64,000 bases of DNA from NCBI GenBank assembly GCA_030654835.1, contig JAURWS010000026.1, forward strand, positions 1-64,000, written 5' to 3'. Numbering within the stretch: the first letter of the stretch is position 1; every line of letters starts with the position of its first letter. The translations under genes and the position numbers were made by a program. This stretch comes from Gammaproteobacteria bacterium (GTDB lineage: Bacteria; Pseudomonadota; Gammaproteobacteria; Pseudomonadales; Pseudohongiellaceae). A model generated the notes under the pieces. That model was not told the origin of the DNA. It ran no database searches and saw only the letters and a list, made by a program, of their open reading frames with translations. Positions 47,108-56,243 of this stretch are shown one piece after another.

Positions 47108-48203
47108 TGTACCGTCCCGTTTTTCTAGCCAGTTCAACAAGCAGGGTTTCCAACCTGTCCCAGTATTCCGCTTCGAGATAATTGGCCTTCTGACCACGCA
47201 ACAGGAACACGGAGCGCTCCAGATCCTGCATCTCGGCAAACAATTGCTGTGCCTCGGCAGACGCCTTCTGCTGACCTGTGCTGGCGACATCAAGATAGGC
47301 GATCTCGGCAAGGCCACCATCGCCAGCCCCGGAGGCAGGCTCCAGGCTGAAGACGGCATCGCCGTTGTCATCCAGCACGGCGCGCTCGGTGGGCAGACGA
47401 CCCTGATCGCGATACCAGCCGATCACGCTCTGACTGGCGTAGGTGTAGGCTTCCAGCACGGAGACGCGGCCATTCTTGTCGCGATCGCCCTGGCGCTGGT
47501 CCAGCGCGTCGATCAGATACGCAGTGAACATCGGGTCATAGCGCTCCGCCGCAGAGCGGGTGGCAGAGAGAATGACCCGGCCCGGCGCGGAGAGTGCAGC
47601 AGAGAATTCGTAGCTGGCGCTGGTGGTGTTGATGACCACGAGATCCTGTTCATTGAAGGGCTCCAGCAGCCGTGCAAATTCCCGCCCGGTCAGGTCTGGC
47701 CCGACGATATTGAACTTGGCATCCTCTTCGATGCCGGTGTCGGAACGCGCACCGTGGCCGATCAAGATGACGGTGACCTGATCGCCGGGGCGCACCTGTT
47801 CACTCAGATCGGTCAATGCGGCTTCGATATCCTCGCGGCGCGAGCTGCCGTCGACGCGGAAATTCGGTTCGGCTCCCTCGGCAGTGAAGGCTTCGCCGTC
47901 GTCAACGAGCAGGGTAATCGTCTCTTCGCTGTAGCCGTAATCCCGTGACAGCAGATCGTGCAGCGCCATCGACCACTGCCGGAAGCGGGTCTTGATCTCG
48001 TCGGAAGCGGCAGCACCGGTGATGATGACGGCCACCTTGCGGGCACCGGGGACATTGCGAAAGTAGACGTCTTCGTTGCTGTCGATCACCAGCGCCGGGG
48101 ATGAAGGATCGGCCGTCTGTGCGATCAGAGTTGAGCCGCCGAACAGCATCCCCGTGGCCATTCCCGTCAGCAGCACCGCACTCAACCACCGTGATTTCAT
48201 CAT
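47094..48203 (-). CDS. Caspase-fold protein lacking the catalytic cysteine
   Basis: This protein of about 369 residues has a signal peptide (about 1-30). The core follows the caspase/C13 (legumain-like) layout: the first strand KVAVIITGAAASD, a LVDDGEAF segment, the catalytic-His strand VTVILIGHGARS (His150) and the strand that normally ends in the catalytic Cys, here LVVINTTSAS (Thr193-Thr194 in the Cys position). The DKNGRVSVLEAY segment after it is an EF-hand-like element common behind such domains. Because Cys is absent, it is probably a pseudo-peptidase with a binding role. It overlaps both neighbouring genes and so belongs to the operon. The ATG at 48203 follows AGGGG by five bases; the next codon is also ATG. 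Confidence 0.75.
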   Translation of the reverse strand: MMKSRWLSAVLLTGMATGMLFGGSTLIAQTADPSSPALVIDSNEDVYFRNVPGARKVAVIITGAAASDEIKTRFRQWSMALHDLLSRDYGYSEETITLLVDDGEAFTAEGAEPNFRVDGSSRREDIEAALTDLSEQVRPGDQVTVILIGHGARSDTGIEEDAKFNIVGPDLTGREFARLLEPFNEQDLVVINTTSASYEFSAALSAPGRVILSATRSAAERYDPMFTAYLIDALDQRQGDRDKNGRVSVLEAYTYASQSVIGWYRDQGRLPTERAVLDDNGDAVFSLEPASGAGDGGLAEIAYLDVASTGQQKASAEAQQLFAEMQDLERSVFLLRGQKANYLEAEYWDRLETLLVELARKTGRYNELP

Positions 48204-50509
48204 GACAGCCCCTTGAGGCGACGCGCCATCCAGTCGGCACACAGCATCAGAATCAACAGCGCCAGCAGCAACGGCGAATCCCACAGGTCTTCCTGCACCT
48301 CGCGCGAGTAGGCGTTGGGGGTGTAGGTGATATCGGTGGCCAGTTGCCCGCTCTGGTCGAGGTTGTAATAACGGCCGCCGCTGGCTGCCGCGATGCGTTC
48401 CAGCAAGCCGGTGTCGCGCCCGGCGGCGGAGAATTCCCGCAGCGAGGGCGTCACGACGAAGGCTGTATTCTTCTCGGTGTCGCTGCGGTCCGCCTCACCG
48501 GCCGCACTGGCCACGTCCACCAGCACGTCGAAGACACCCTCACTCTGCACTTCGAAGCTCGCCCGGTATACACCGTCTTCGTCGATATTCCACTCCATGG
48601 CGGCGTCATAAATTCCGCCTTCTGGATCGCTCAGATGTACCCACACGGAGGCGTTGTTGTCCGGCACAAAATTGATGTCACGCACGGTGGCGGTGACGGT
48701 GACCTCATCGCCGACGTGATAGAACTCGCGATCAAAGGTCACGGTGACGCGCTCCAGAGCGGACACCGAGAGCCAGCGCAGCATCTGCCGCCAGATTCGC
48801 TCATGGGACTGATCGGCCACCGGCATCATCATCTGCCAGCGCCAGGTGCTGGCACTGGTGATCGACATGCTGCGGCCGCTGCCGTAGCGCTGGGTGGCGA
48901 TCATCGGCAACAGCTGATTCTGGAACTGCAACAGCGGATGCTCCAGCAGAACGGTGGCACCCGGCTTGGCACGCCCGGTCACATAGACGCCCTGCAGCTG
49001 GGGCAATTCACGCCACAGACGCAAGTTCTCGGCGTCTTCACTGTGCAGACGCAGCAACTCGGAGTACTCGCCTGCATCGGTCAGCTGGGGCACGAACAGC
49101 TCGCCAGTCGGATGGCTGCCACGGGTGATGCCCCCTTGCAGGGTCTGCGGCAACAGGTTGGAGCTCACCAGCGTCACCGGCAGGATGTCCGCCAGCGTGG
49201 TGTCCACGAATTGATCGTCCATCATGCCCGCCACCAGCAGACCGCCGCCGCGCTCGGCAACGAAGTCCTGGATCATGGTCAACTGTTCTTCACTGAAGAA
49301 TTCCTTGCTGATATCGCCAAGGATGATGGCCTCGTATTTGTAGAGTTCCTCGATGGTCTCGGGGAAACCGCTGCTCAACTCCAGTGGCGTGTCGATGCCC
49401 TGGCGGTAAAATTTACCCGGGCCGGTCTGCAGATAGGTCGCCAGTCGCAAGGAGCTGTCGCCTTCTACGGCTCGACGGATGAATTTGTATTCGTTGCGCG
49501 GGTGGCCATCGACATAGAGGATGTCCAGCGGGGGCTTCTCCGTGTTGTCGACGAGGAAGCTGTAACTGTTGTTCTGCAGGACGATCTCGCCTTCCTGCTC
49601 CGCGACTTGCAGGCGGTAGACAATGGCCTCCTGACGCTCCGGGGTCAGTTCGAGATCGACGCGCTGCGTGGAGTTGTCCTGCCCCAGCACGACCTGCCGG
49701 GTCGCCACCACATCCTCACCGTCGAGGATGGAGAGTTCGACCTGTCGGCCCTCGAAACCCTGATTGCTGACCGCGACGTTGACGTTGAATACCGAGCCTT
49801 CCAGCACCGTCTTGGCGGCACTGACGTCGACGATGCCGACGTCCTGGGGAATGTTCTCCTGTCCGACACCAACGGTGAAGACGGGAATCTGCCGCGCCCC
49901 GAAACCCTGTGCGCGGGCGACGGGATCGACTCCGCCGTTGTCGGCACCATCGGTGATCAGCACCAAGCCACCCAACGCCAGCCCGCTGAGCTGGTCATCG
50001 ACATACTGCAGGGCCTGATCGATGGAAGACGCAGTGCCCGCAGCCGTCAGAGCGCCCGGCTCGGAGATGCGCTGGGTGCTCTTGTCGAAGCGGAACGTGC
50101 GTACCTGAAAAGATTCACCGAGGGGCTCGATGATGCCATCGTCACCGTACAGCAGGTCGCTCACCGCCGCTGCCCGGGTCTGTGAACCACCGAGGTCGGC
50201 AATGGACATGCTCTGGGAGTCATCGACGAGGACCGCGAGATAACTCTCCTGCGGCACCACCTGCTCAGTGGTGATCACCGGGCGCAGCAGGCAGACGAGC
50301 AGAAGAATCAGCACCAGCGAACGCAGCGTGATGAGCAGTGTCTTCCACCCGGGCGTGAGGGTACGGGTGGTCTGGCGATACAGGAACCAGACCAGCGCCA
50401 CCAGCACGGCGGCGAACACCAGCACCAGCAGCGGATTCAGGCCGTAAGCGAAGGAGAACCGGCCTTCTTGGATCGCGTCCAGAGTATGTTGATCGAAGAA
50501 GAAATTCAT
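48200..50509 (-). CDS. VWA membrane protein with amidotransferase-like domain
   Basis: This 769-residue protein has two N-terminal helices (about 24-44 and 57-77). A VWA domain (about 90-260) follows, with DxSxS intact at Asp96, Ser98 and Ser100 and a TDG second motif (LITDGADNGG). Beta-sandwich segments come next, then an amidotransferase-like domain (about 320-470, ...FVAERGGGLLVAG). A C-terminal helix (LLLALLILMLCADWM) precedes a short basic tail. Its layout parallels the BatA-like protein at the operon's end, so the two may be a functional pair. It overlaps the genes on both sides by four bases. Confidence 0.8.
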   Translation of the reverse strand: MNFFFDQHTLDAIQEGRFSFAYGLNPLLVLVFAAVLVALVWFLYRQTTRTLTPGWKTLLITLRSLVLILLLVCLLRPVITTEQVVPQESYLAVLVDDSQSMSIADLGGSQTRAAAVSDLLYGDDGIIEPLGESFQVRTFRFDKSTQRISEPGALTAAGTASSIDQALQYVDDQLSGLALGGLVLITDGADNGGVDPVARAQGFGARQIPVFTVGVGQENIPQDVGIVDVSAAKTVLEGSVFNVNVAVSNQGFEGRQVELSILDGEDVVATRQVVLGQDNSTQRVDLELTPERQEAIVYRLQVAEQEGEIVLQNNSYSFLVDNTEKPPLDILYVDGHPRNEYKFIRRAVEGDSSLRLATYLQTGPGKFYRQGIDTPLELSSGFPETIEELYKYEAIILGDISKEFFSEEQLTMIQDFVAERGGGLLVAGMMDDQFVDTTLADILPVTLVSSNLLPQTLQGGITRGSHPTGELFVPQLTDAGEYSELLRLHSEDAENLRLWRELPQLQGVYVTGRAKPGATVLLEHPLLQFQNQLLPMIATQRYGSGRSMSITSASTWRWQMMMPVADQSHERIWRQMLRWLSVSALERVTVTFDREFYHVGDEVTVTATVRDINFVPDNNASVWVHLSDPEGGIYDAAMEWNIDEDGVYRASFEVQSEGVFDVLVDVASAAGEADRSDTEKNTAFVVTPSLREFSAAGRDTGLLERIAAASGGRYYNLDQSGQLATDITYTPNAYSREVQEDLWDSPLLLALLILMLCADWMARRLKGLS

Positions 50510-53500
50510 TGCTGCGGAGCCGCGTTCCCTGCCCCGTTGTTTTCAGACAGCACGCGATAATACTCCTCCACAAGGCGTCGGTATTGATCGGGTACGTCTT
50601 CATCAGCCGAGGCGTAGAGTTTCTGATTGATGCGATCAAGCTCGGCCTGGGCGCGCAGTGCGGCCTCCAGCTCCATGATCGGTTGCAGCAGCGCGGTGAA
50701 CAGCTCCGGCTGCGAGAGGAAATCTTCGATGCTCTGGCGGGTGATCTCGGAGCGGATCGAGCGGGCATTGCCGAGTGGGTTGACATCACCCCCTGCACCA
50801 CGGCGACCGTCACCACCGATCTGTCCGCCTCTCTGCACCCCACCGCCCTGACCACCTTGCTGAGCTCCTTGTTGGCCGCCCTGTTGACCACCAGCCTGAT
50901 TGCTGGCCTGCTGATTCTGGCCCTGGCCACCTTGGCCGCTCTGGCCCTGACCGCCTTGTTGACCCTGCTGGCCCTGTTGACCCTGGCCTTGCTGACCCGA
51001 TTGCCCCTGCTGGCCGGACTGGGCAAGTTGCTGACCCTGCGGAGCATTCGCGCCACGCTGCGCCGCCGTGCGCTCCTGCTGCTGTTGCTGCTGCAACTGC
51101 GTGGCGAGCTGCTCGGCGAGCTGCTGCGACCGAGCCAGTTGCTCCCGCATCCCGGCAATCGAGGCGTCGGACTGGTCACCCTGATTCAGCGCCAGCGTCT
51201 GGCGTTGCAGCGCCTGCATCTGCTGCATCAGTTCTGTCGCATCGCGCGCGGCTTGCTGAATCGGGTCGGCGCTGGTGGGCGCGTTGGCGTCATTCATGGC
51301 CTGCAGGGCTGAGCTCAACTCGCTGATCGAATCGCCGACCTCCTGTTCAATATCCAGGGCGAGATTGACCATGCCATTGCTCAGCACGCGGTTGCTGGTG
51401 TCCATGCCCTCGCGAATGGGACGAATCGCACGGCTGGCCTGCTGTGCCTGGGAGAGCAGACGCTGATCCTCGTTCTCACCACGTGCGATGATGGCGCGCA
51501 ACATCTTCTCGATCTCTTCGATCTCGCGGCGCTGCTGTTGCTGTGCATCCAGCATGGCCTGCAATTCGCCGCTGTCGCGGGCGTCCTGACGGGTCTCGCC
51601 GAGCCCCTGCTGACGATTGGCTTCTTCGAGATCCTGCTGCAGTTGACGCTGCTGTTCCTGCAACTGCTCGGCGCGTTCGGCGACATTCTGCGCCAGCTGA
51701 TTCACCGAGGTGTTCTGCTCCGCGTTCATCTGCCGCTGTTGCTCGCGCAGACTCTCCAGCGCACGCTGACTGCGGGCGGCGGCCATCGCTGGCGACTCCG
51801 CCTGAGCGGCCTCCTGCATCTGCTGCACGGCGCGCTCCAGCTGGCTCTGGGGGGAGCTCTGATCGCCACTCTGATCAGCAGACTGGCTTCCGGATGCCTG
51901 CCCGCCACCGGCGCTGGCCTGCTGCGACTGACCCTGTGCGGAGCCCTGCCCGGAACCCGGCTGCGGCCCTTGCTGAGACTGTTGCTGGCCCTGCTGACTT
52001 TGCTGACTCGATTGCTGATTCTGTGCCTGCTGACGGCCCGAACGTGACAGCTGCTGCGAGAGCCGCGCCACTTCCTGACTAAGTTGCTCCTGCTCGCGCT
52101 GCAGACGCTCCAGCTCACGCCGACGCTGCTCCTCGGTCATGCTCTCCATGCGACGGGCCAGATCGCGCTGGGCACGGGTCAATCCTTCCTGACGGCGGGC
52201 CAGTTCTTCGAGCTTGTTGGCTTCCTCTGTCTGCTGTGCGCCACCACTGCCGCCGGCACTCTTCGGGGTCTCGTAACGGTTCTCCAGTTGGCCCATCTCC
52301 ATCTCGAAGAGTTCACGCAAATCTTCACGTTCCTGCTGCGCTCCGCCCCCTCCTCCGCCACCACCGGCCTGTTGCTGGGTGCTGACATTGGTGCGATTGA
52401 TATCCGCCTCGGCCTTCAGAATGAACTGCAACGCCACCTGTTCGGGCTTGAGAGCGCTGGTAACCTGCTGTTTGTCGAGTTCGGTGATGGCGAGCGTCAT
52501 CTGCTCGATGGCCTGCTGCAGGTTGAGCACGGCATTGTCGTAGCTGTCGTCGGAGAAATTCAGCCGCTCGGCCAGACGGTCGATGGACTGGCGAGCCCGT
52601 GTGGTCGCTTCACGCTGCGATTCGGCAATGATCTGTACGTCAGTAGCCAGCGCGGCCGGGTCGACGTCCGTCTGATTGCGCAGCTTCCAGGTCGCCGCAA
52701 TGATGTCTTTCTGCAGATTGACCAGCGCACTGCTCTCACCGCCGCCTCCGCCCTGCGCTCCGCCACCACCGCCCCCTCCGCCGCCAGCGTTGCGGAACTC
52801 TTGATCGGTCGGAATCACCTGCAGGAAGTAGATATCGGAGACCACTTCGGCCGGGCCCTTGATGCCGTTGTTGTCGGCCAGCGTGAGGTAGTAACTCACA
52901 AAGTCACCCGGCGCCACCGCCAGGTCTTCCAGATAGATCATCTCGTTGCCGTCGATGCTGCGGGTCTGTTCTTCTGGCAGGAAATCGACCGCCACCTCGT
53001 CGGCGCCGACGACGGCGTAGTGCAGATTGAATTCGCTGAGGCCGTAATCGTCGTTCGCCTCGACCGCCAGCACCACTTCCTCCAGCGGCATCACGTCCTG
53101 ATCCTTGCCGGGGCTCTTGAGCACCAGCTCCGGCGGCTCGTCGGGAATGGCGCGGATGTAGTAGTCGAGCGGGGCCTGACTCACCAGATCCTCGAAGTCC
53201 TCGGCCATGACGCGATAGACCCCGTCACCCGTGACGGTCAGCGTGGCTCGTCCAATATTGCCCTCAATGGTCAGCGGCAGGTTCTGGTAACCGACGGCGC
53301 TATCCTGGAACTCCAGAGTGGCGGTCTCGACATTCTTGTTGAAGGTCACCAGCAGTTCGACCTGCGTCCCTTCCGGCACCAGCATGTCGCCAGTATCGGT
53401 CTCGGCATTGTTTTCGATGCCGGTGTACTCGGGGTATTGATAGGCGACGTCGATCTGTTCGACCTTGGGCAGGTCGTAGAGACTGATGCGGAACTGCTCG

Positions 53501-54369
53501 GAGCGCTGCTCGCCGTTCTGCACGAAGTTGACGTAATAGACCACGTCTTCCTGCACGGAAGGCATGAAGTAACTGTAGGAGGCACTGTCGCTGCCACTGG
53601 CGTCCTGACGCATGGTCAGCTCCTGCCAGTTGACGTTGTCGGATTGCACACGCAGCTGAATCTCGCTGGGCATGGCATTGGTGACGCGGGCGACAATCGT
53701 GGCCGCATCGCCGCGCTGCATGGAGATATCGCCAGGCTCCACACTGATCAGGATCTCACGCTGCACTTCGACAGCCGCAACCGGCGCGGCGGGTTCGGAG
53801 GCGAAGGGCCACAGCAGCCGACCGGCACTGGTGAGCAGGGCATCGGACAGCAACAACGCGGCGGCGGCAATGACGACCGTACCGAGCGCAGAACCCAACG
53901 ACACCCAGGAGTTTCGAGTGGGGATTACCTCGTCGACCTGCTGTTGCTGCTCCTGCACGTGAATTTCGGCATCGGCCCACAGTTGACGGACGAATTGCGG
54001 TGATACGCCCCGCGTATCCGCGTCCATGGCGTCGGAGTTGAATTCCAGAGAGGTGAGCAGGCGCTGTTCCAGATCGGGAATCCGGCCTTCGACATACTGC
54101 GCCAGAAACTGATCGTCGGACTGCATGCGCCCGACGCGATAGAGCACATGCCAGATGGCGGCGGCCACACCGGCCACAAGAAGACAGAAGAGTGCGATGT
54201 CACCACCGCGAGAGAGCTGCCACCAGGCTTCCAGACCGCTGAGCAACAGGACCAGCGCCACCACACCGATGACCGCCAGACTGACCTGCTGCAGCACATA
54301 CAACCGGCTGCGACGGCGACGGAGTGTGCTGAGGGTCTGGCGCAGATTTTCGAGTGTCGGAGATGTCAT
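50506..54369 (-). CDS. DUF4175-like giant membrane protein with Gln/Gly tracts
   Basis: This 1287-residue protein is the first gene of the operon. It has three membrane helices (about 27-47, 57-77 and 158-182), Ig-like beta domains (about 200-520), Gly runs (529-544 and 669-676), a charged coiled coil (680-780), a Gln/Ser tract (780-840), another coiled coil (840-980) and a long Gln/Gly tract (about 1092-1195). A helical C-terminus (1200-1287) follows. The N-terminal part fits DUF4175. The Gln/Gly tract is flexible and could be a spacer in the periplasm. GATAAT about 30 bases upstream of the ATG (54399-54404) may be part of the operon promoter, but I see no clear -35. Confidence 0.75.
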   Translation of the reverse strand: MTSPTLENLRQTLSTLRRRRSRLYVLQQVSLAVIGVVALVLLLSGLEAWWQLSRGGDIALFCLLVAGVAAAIWHVLYRVGRMQSDDQFLAQYVEGRIPDLEQRLLTSLEFNSDAMDADTRGVSPQFVRQLWADAEIHVQEQQQQVDEVIPTRNSWVSLGSALGTVVIAAAALLLSDALLTSAGRLLWPFASEPAAPVAAVEVQREILISVEPGDISMQRGDAATIVARVTNAMPSEIQLRVQSDNVNWQELTMRQDASGSDSASYSYFMPSVQEDVVYYVNFVQNGEQRSEQFRISLYDLPKVEQIDVAYQYPEYTGIENNAETDTGDMLVPEGTQVELLVTFNKNVETATLEFQDSAVGYQNLPLTIEGNIGRATLTVTGDGVYRVMAEDFEDLVSQAPLDYYIRAIPDEPPELVLKSPGKDQDVMPLEEVVLAVEANDDYGLSEFNLHYAVVGADEVAVDFLPEEQTRSIDGNEMIYLEDLAVAPGDFVSYYLTLADNNGIKGPAEVVSDIYFLQVIPTDQEFRNAGGGGGGGGGAQGGGGGESSALVNLQKDIIAATWKLRNQTDVDPAALATDVQIIAESQREATTRARQSIDRLAERLNFSDDSYDNAVLNLQQAIEQMTLAITELDKQQVTSALKPEQVALQFILKAEADINRTNVSTQQQAGGGGGGGGAQQEREDLRELFEMEMGQLENRYETPKSAGGSGGAQQTEEANKLEELARRQEGLTRAQRDLARRMESMTEEQRRRELERLQREQEQLSQEVARLSQQLSRSGRQQAQNQQSSQQSQQGQQQSQQGPQPGSGQGSAQGQSQQASAGGGQASGSQSADQSGDQSSPQSQLERAVQQMQEAAQAESPAMAAARSQRALESLREQQRQMNAEQNTSVNQLAQNVAERAEQLQEQQRQLQQDLEEANRQQGLGETRQDARDSGELQAMLDAQQQQRREIEEIEKMLRAIIARGENEDQRLLSQAQQASRAIRPIREGMDTSNRVLSNGMVNLALDIEQEVGDSISELSSALQAMNDANAPTSADPIQQAARDATELMQQMQALQRQTLALNQGDQSDASIAGMREQLARSQQLAEQLATQLQQQQQQERTAAQRGANAPQGQQLAQSGQQGQSGQQGQGQQGQQGQQGGQGQSGQGGQGQNQQASNQAGGQQGGQQGAQQGGQGGGVQRGGQIGGDGRRGAGGDVNPLGNARSIRSEITRQSIEDFLSQPELFTALLQPIMELEAALRAQAELDRINQKLYASADEDVPDQYRRLVEEYYRVLSENNGAGNAAPQQ

Positions 54370-54654
54370 AGAGAATCTTCTTGCCTGTGCGATTTATTAT
54401 TATCGTTGCCGGAAAATTTGCCTCGCTGCATGCATGGAATGCATCCCTGACGCCCGCCGCAAATCAGCCAGGAGCGGCCCAACTATCCCATTAACAGCGC
54501 AATCATTGCAAGCGATTAAAGCCCTGAAATCAGGCGCTCGCGAGATACTCAGTGGTAGACCGTGCGGCCTCGGGAAGTCTTTCGCAGAGGCGGTCCGACA
54601 CCTCGTTGAAGGCTCCAGCTCGCGCGTCGGGCTGGATGTCATGAGGCGTCCGCT
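54370..54654. other. Spacer upstream of the eight-gene operon
   Basis: These 285 bases separate the operon's first gene from the acyl-CoA ligase gene that ends at 54655 on the same strand. They hold the presumed operon promoter near 54400. A small hairpin, CCTGA-AA-TCAGG, lies near 54523-54534. I see no gene or strong terminator after the ligase. Confidence 0.4.
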
Positions 54655-56217
54655 CTACCGCTTCAATTGGTGTTTGAGCACCTTACCCGATGGTGCGGTG
54701 GGCAGTTGCTCCATAAAGACGATGCGCGCCGGACGCTTGTAAGGCGTCAGCAGCGGCTTGATGAAGGCCTGCAGCATGGCCTCGTCGAGCCCGCTGCCGA
54801 CGCTGGGCTGGACATAGGCGATGACATTCTCATTGCCGACGACGGCCTCTCCCAGCACCGCGCACAACACCACGTCGGGATGGCTGGCCAAAACTGCCTC
54901 TACCTCCGGCGGATAGACGTTGAAGCCGGAATGAATGATCAACTCCTTGCTGCGCCCGGCGATGTGCACATTGCCGCTGGCATCCAGCCGCACCAGATCG
55001 CCGGTATTGAGAAAGCCCTCGGCATCGATGACGGCGGCCGTGGCCTCGGGATTGCGGAAATAGCCGCGCATCACGTTGGGTCCGCGCACATGCAGTTCGC
55101 CCACATCACCCAGTGCAACGGGCTGGCCCTGCGGGTCCAGCACCTTCACATCCATGCCCGGCAGCGGACGCCCGACGCTGCAGCTGTCCAGGCGTTCGTT
55201 GTGGCGCACCTGACAAATGGTCGGGCCGCTCTCCGTCATGCCATAGGCGTTAAGAAGCGTCAGTCCGAAGAGCTGCTCGGTCTCCAGCTTGATGGTCGGG
55301 TCCAGCGGCGAGCCACCGGAGTAGATGAAACGCAGGCGCGGCATTTCCGCAGGCCCGATCCCCTGCGCTCGCGTGTATTCGATCAGCTTCGCAAATGAAG
55401 TCGGCACGCCGAACATTCCGGTGATCTGCCGTTCTTTCAGAGTCTGCAGTGTGCCCGCCGCGTCGAAACGATCCGCCAGCACTAGCTCGGCGCCGACATA
55501 CAACGACGCCAGAAACACCGCCGACAATCCGAACACATGGGAGATGGGCAACACGCAGTAGATGCGATCCTGCGCATACATGCCTCGCAAGACACTGGTG
55601 ACGGCCGAGACAAAGAGAATGTTGCGATGGGTGAGCATGACACCCTTGGGGTCGCCAGTGGTGCCTGTCGTGTAGATCATGGCGCAGACACGCTGTTGTG
55701 TAGGCAATGTGGCATCGTCCTCAGTCGAAGGCGCCTCCGCACTGCCCGGCACCATTCCGAGCCTGGCGCCGTGCAGGGCGATGACGCTGCCCTGCGCCAA
55801 CCCGTGCCAGTGCACCTCCGCCGCTTTGGAATCGAGAAAGCACACCGTGAGCCGTGGCTCGCAGTGGGTGCTGATGCGCGCGATCTCCGGCGCGGCCAGA
55901 CGGGCGTTGACGACCACGCTGACGGCGTCGAGTTCACTGAGCGCGAGCACGCACACGATCAGCGCCACGCAGTTCTCGTTGATCAACAGCACCCGGTCAC
56001 CGGCGCCCACGCCCTGCCCGCGCAAAACGTCCATGGTCTGCCGCACACGCTCGACCAATTCCCGGTAGGTGCAGACCTGCCCGAGATGATCGCGCGCGGC
56101 GACCTTGTCGGGACACTCCTGAAACCATCGATAGAGAGGGGAACTGATACGCTGGGGGAGATTGCTGATGAGCTGGTCGACCGATTGACCCAGCAGGGCG
56201 ACATCGTTAGATTGCAT
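54655..56217 (-). CDS. AMP-dependent acyl-CoA synthetase
   Basis: This 520-residue ANL-superfamily ligase has the P-loop YTTGTTGDPKGVMLTH (about 182), the adenylate motif LLNAYGMTESGP, the hinge-region FLNTGDLVRLDASG and the C-terminal catalytic lysine in APSGKVLKHQLKR. It would activate a fatty or aromatic acid as its CoA thioester, probably medium- or long-chain, but the substrate is not certain. It is divergent from the glycosyltransferase gene with only 26 bases between start codons, so their promoters must overlap the neighbouring coding regions. It is about 27% of the window away from the MatB-like ligase and unrelated in operon context. Confidence 0.85.
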   Translation of the reverse strand: MQSNDVALLGQSVDQLISNLPQRISSPLYRWFQECPDKVAARDHLGQVCTYRELVERVRQTMDVLRGQGVGAGDRVLLINENCVALIVCVLALSELDAVSVVVNARLAAPEIARISTHCEPRLTVCFLDSKAAEVHWHGLAQGSVIALHGARLGMVPGSAEAPSTEDDATLPTQQRVCAMIYTTGTTGDPKGVMLTHRNILFVSAVTSVLRGMYAQDRIYCVLPISHVFGLSAVFLASLYVGAELVLADRFDAAGTLQTLKERQITGMFGVPTSFAKLIEYTRAQGIGPAEMPRLRFIYSGGSPLDPTIKLETEQLFGLTLLNAYGMTESGPTICQVRHNERLDSCSVGRPLPGMDVKVLDPQGQPVALGDVGELHVRGPNVMRGYFRNPEATAAVIDAEGFLNTGDLVRLDASGNVHIAGRSKELIIHSGFNVYPPEVEAVLASHPDVVLCAVLGEAVVGNENVIAYVQPSVGSGLDEAMLQAFIKPLLTPYKRPARIVFMEQLPTAPSGKVLKHQLKR

Positions 56218-56243
56218 ACTTTTTCCGCGCTAGGGTGTCCATC

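Noticed and set aside
48344-54003. Long plus-strand open frames (613 and 639 codons) opposite the VWA and DUF4175-like genes
   Set aside because: They are antisense shadows of GC-rich, Gln-rich coding sequence. They lack recognisable domains, while the minus-strand proteins have clear motifs.
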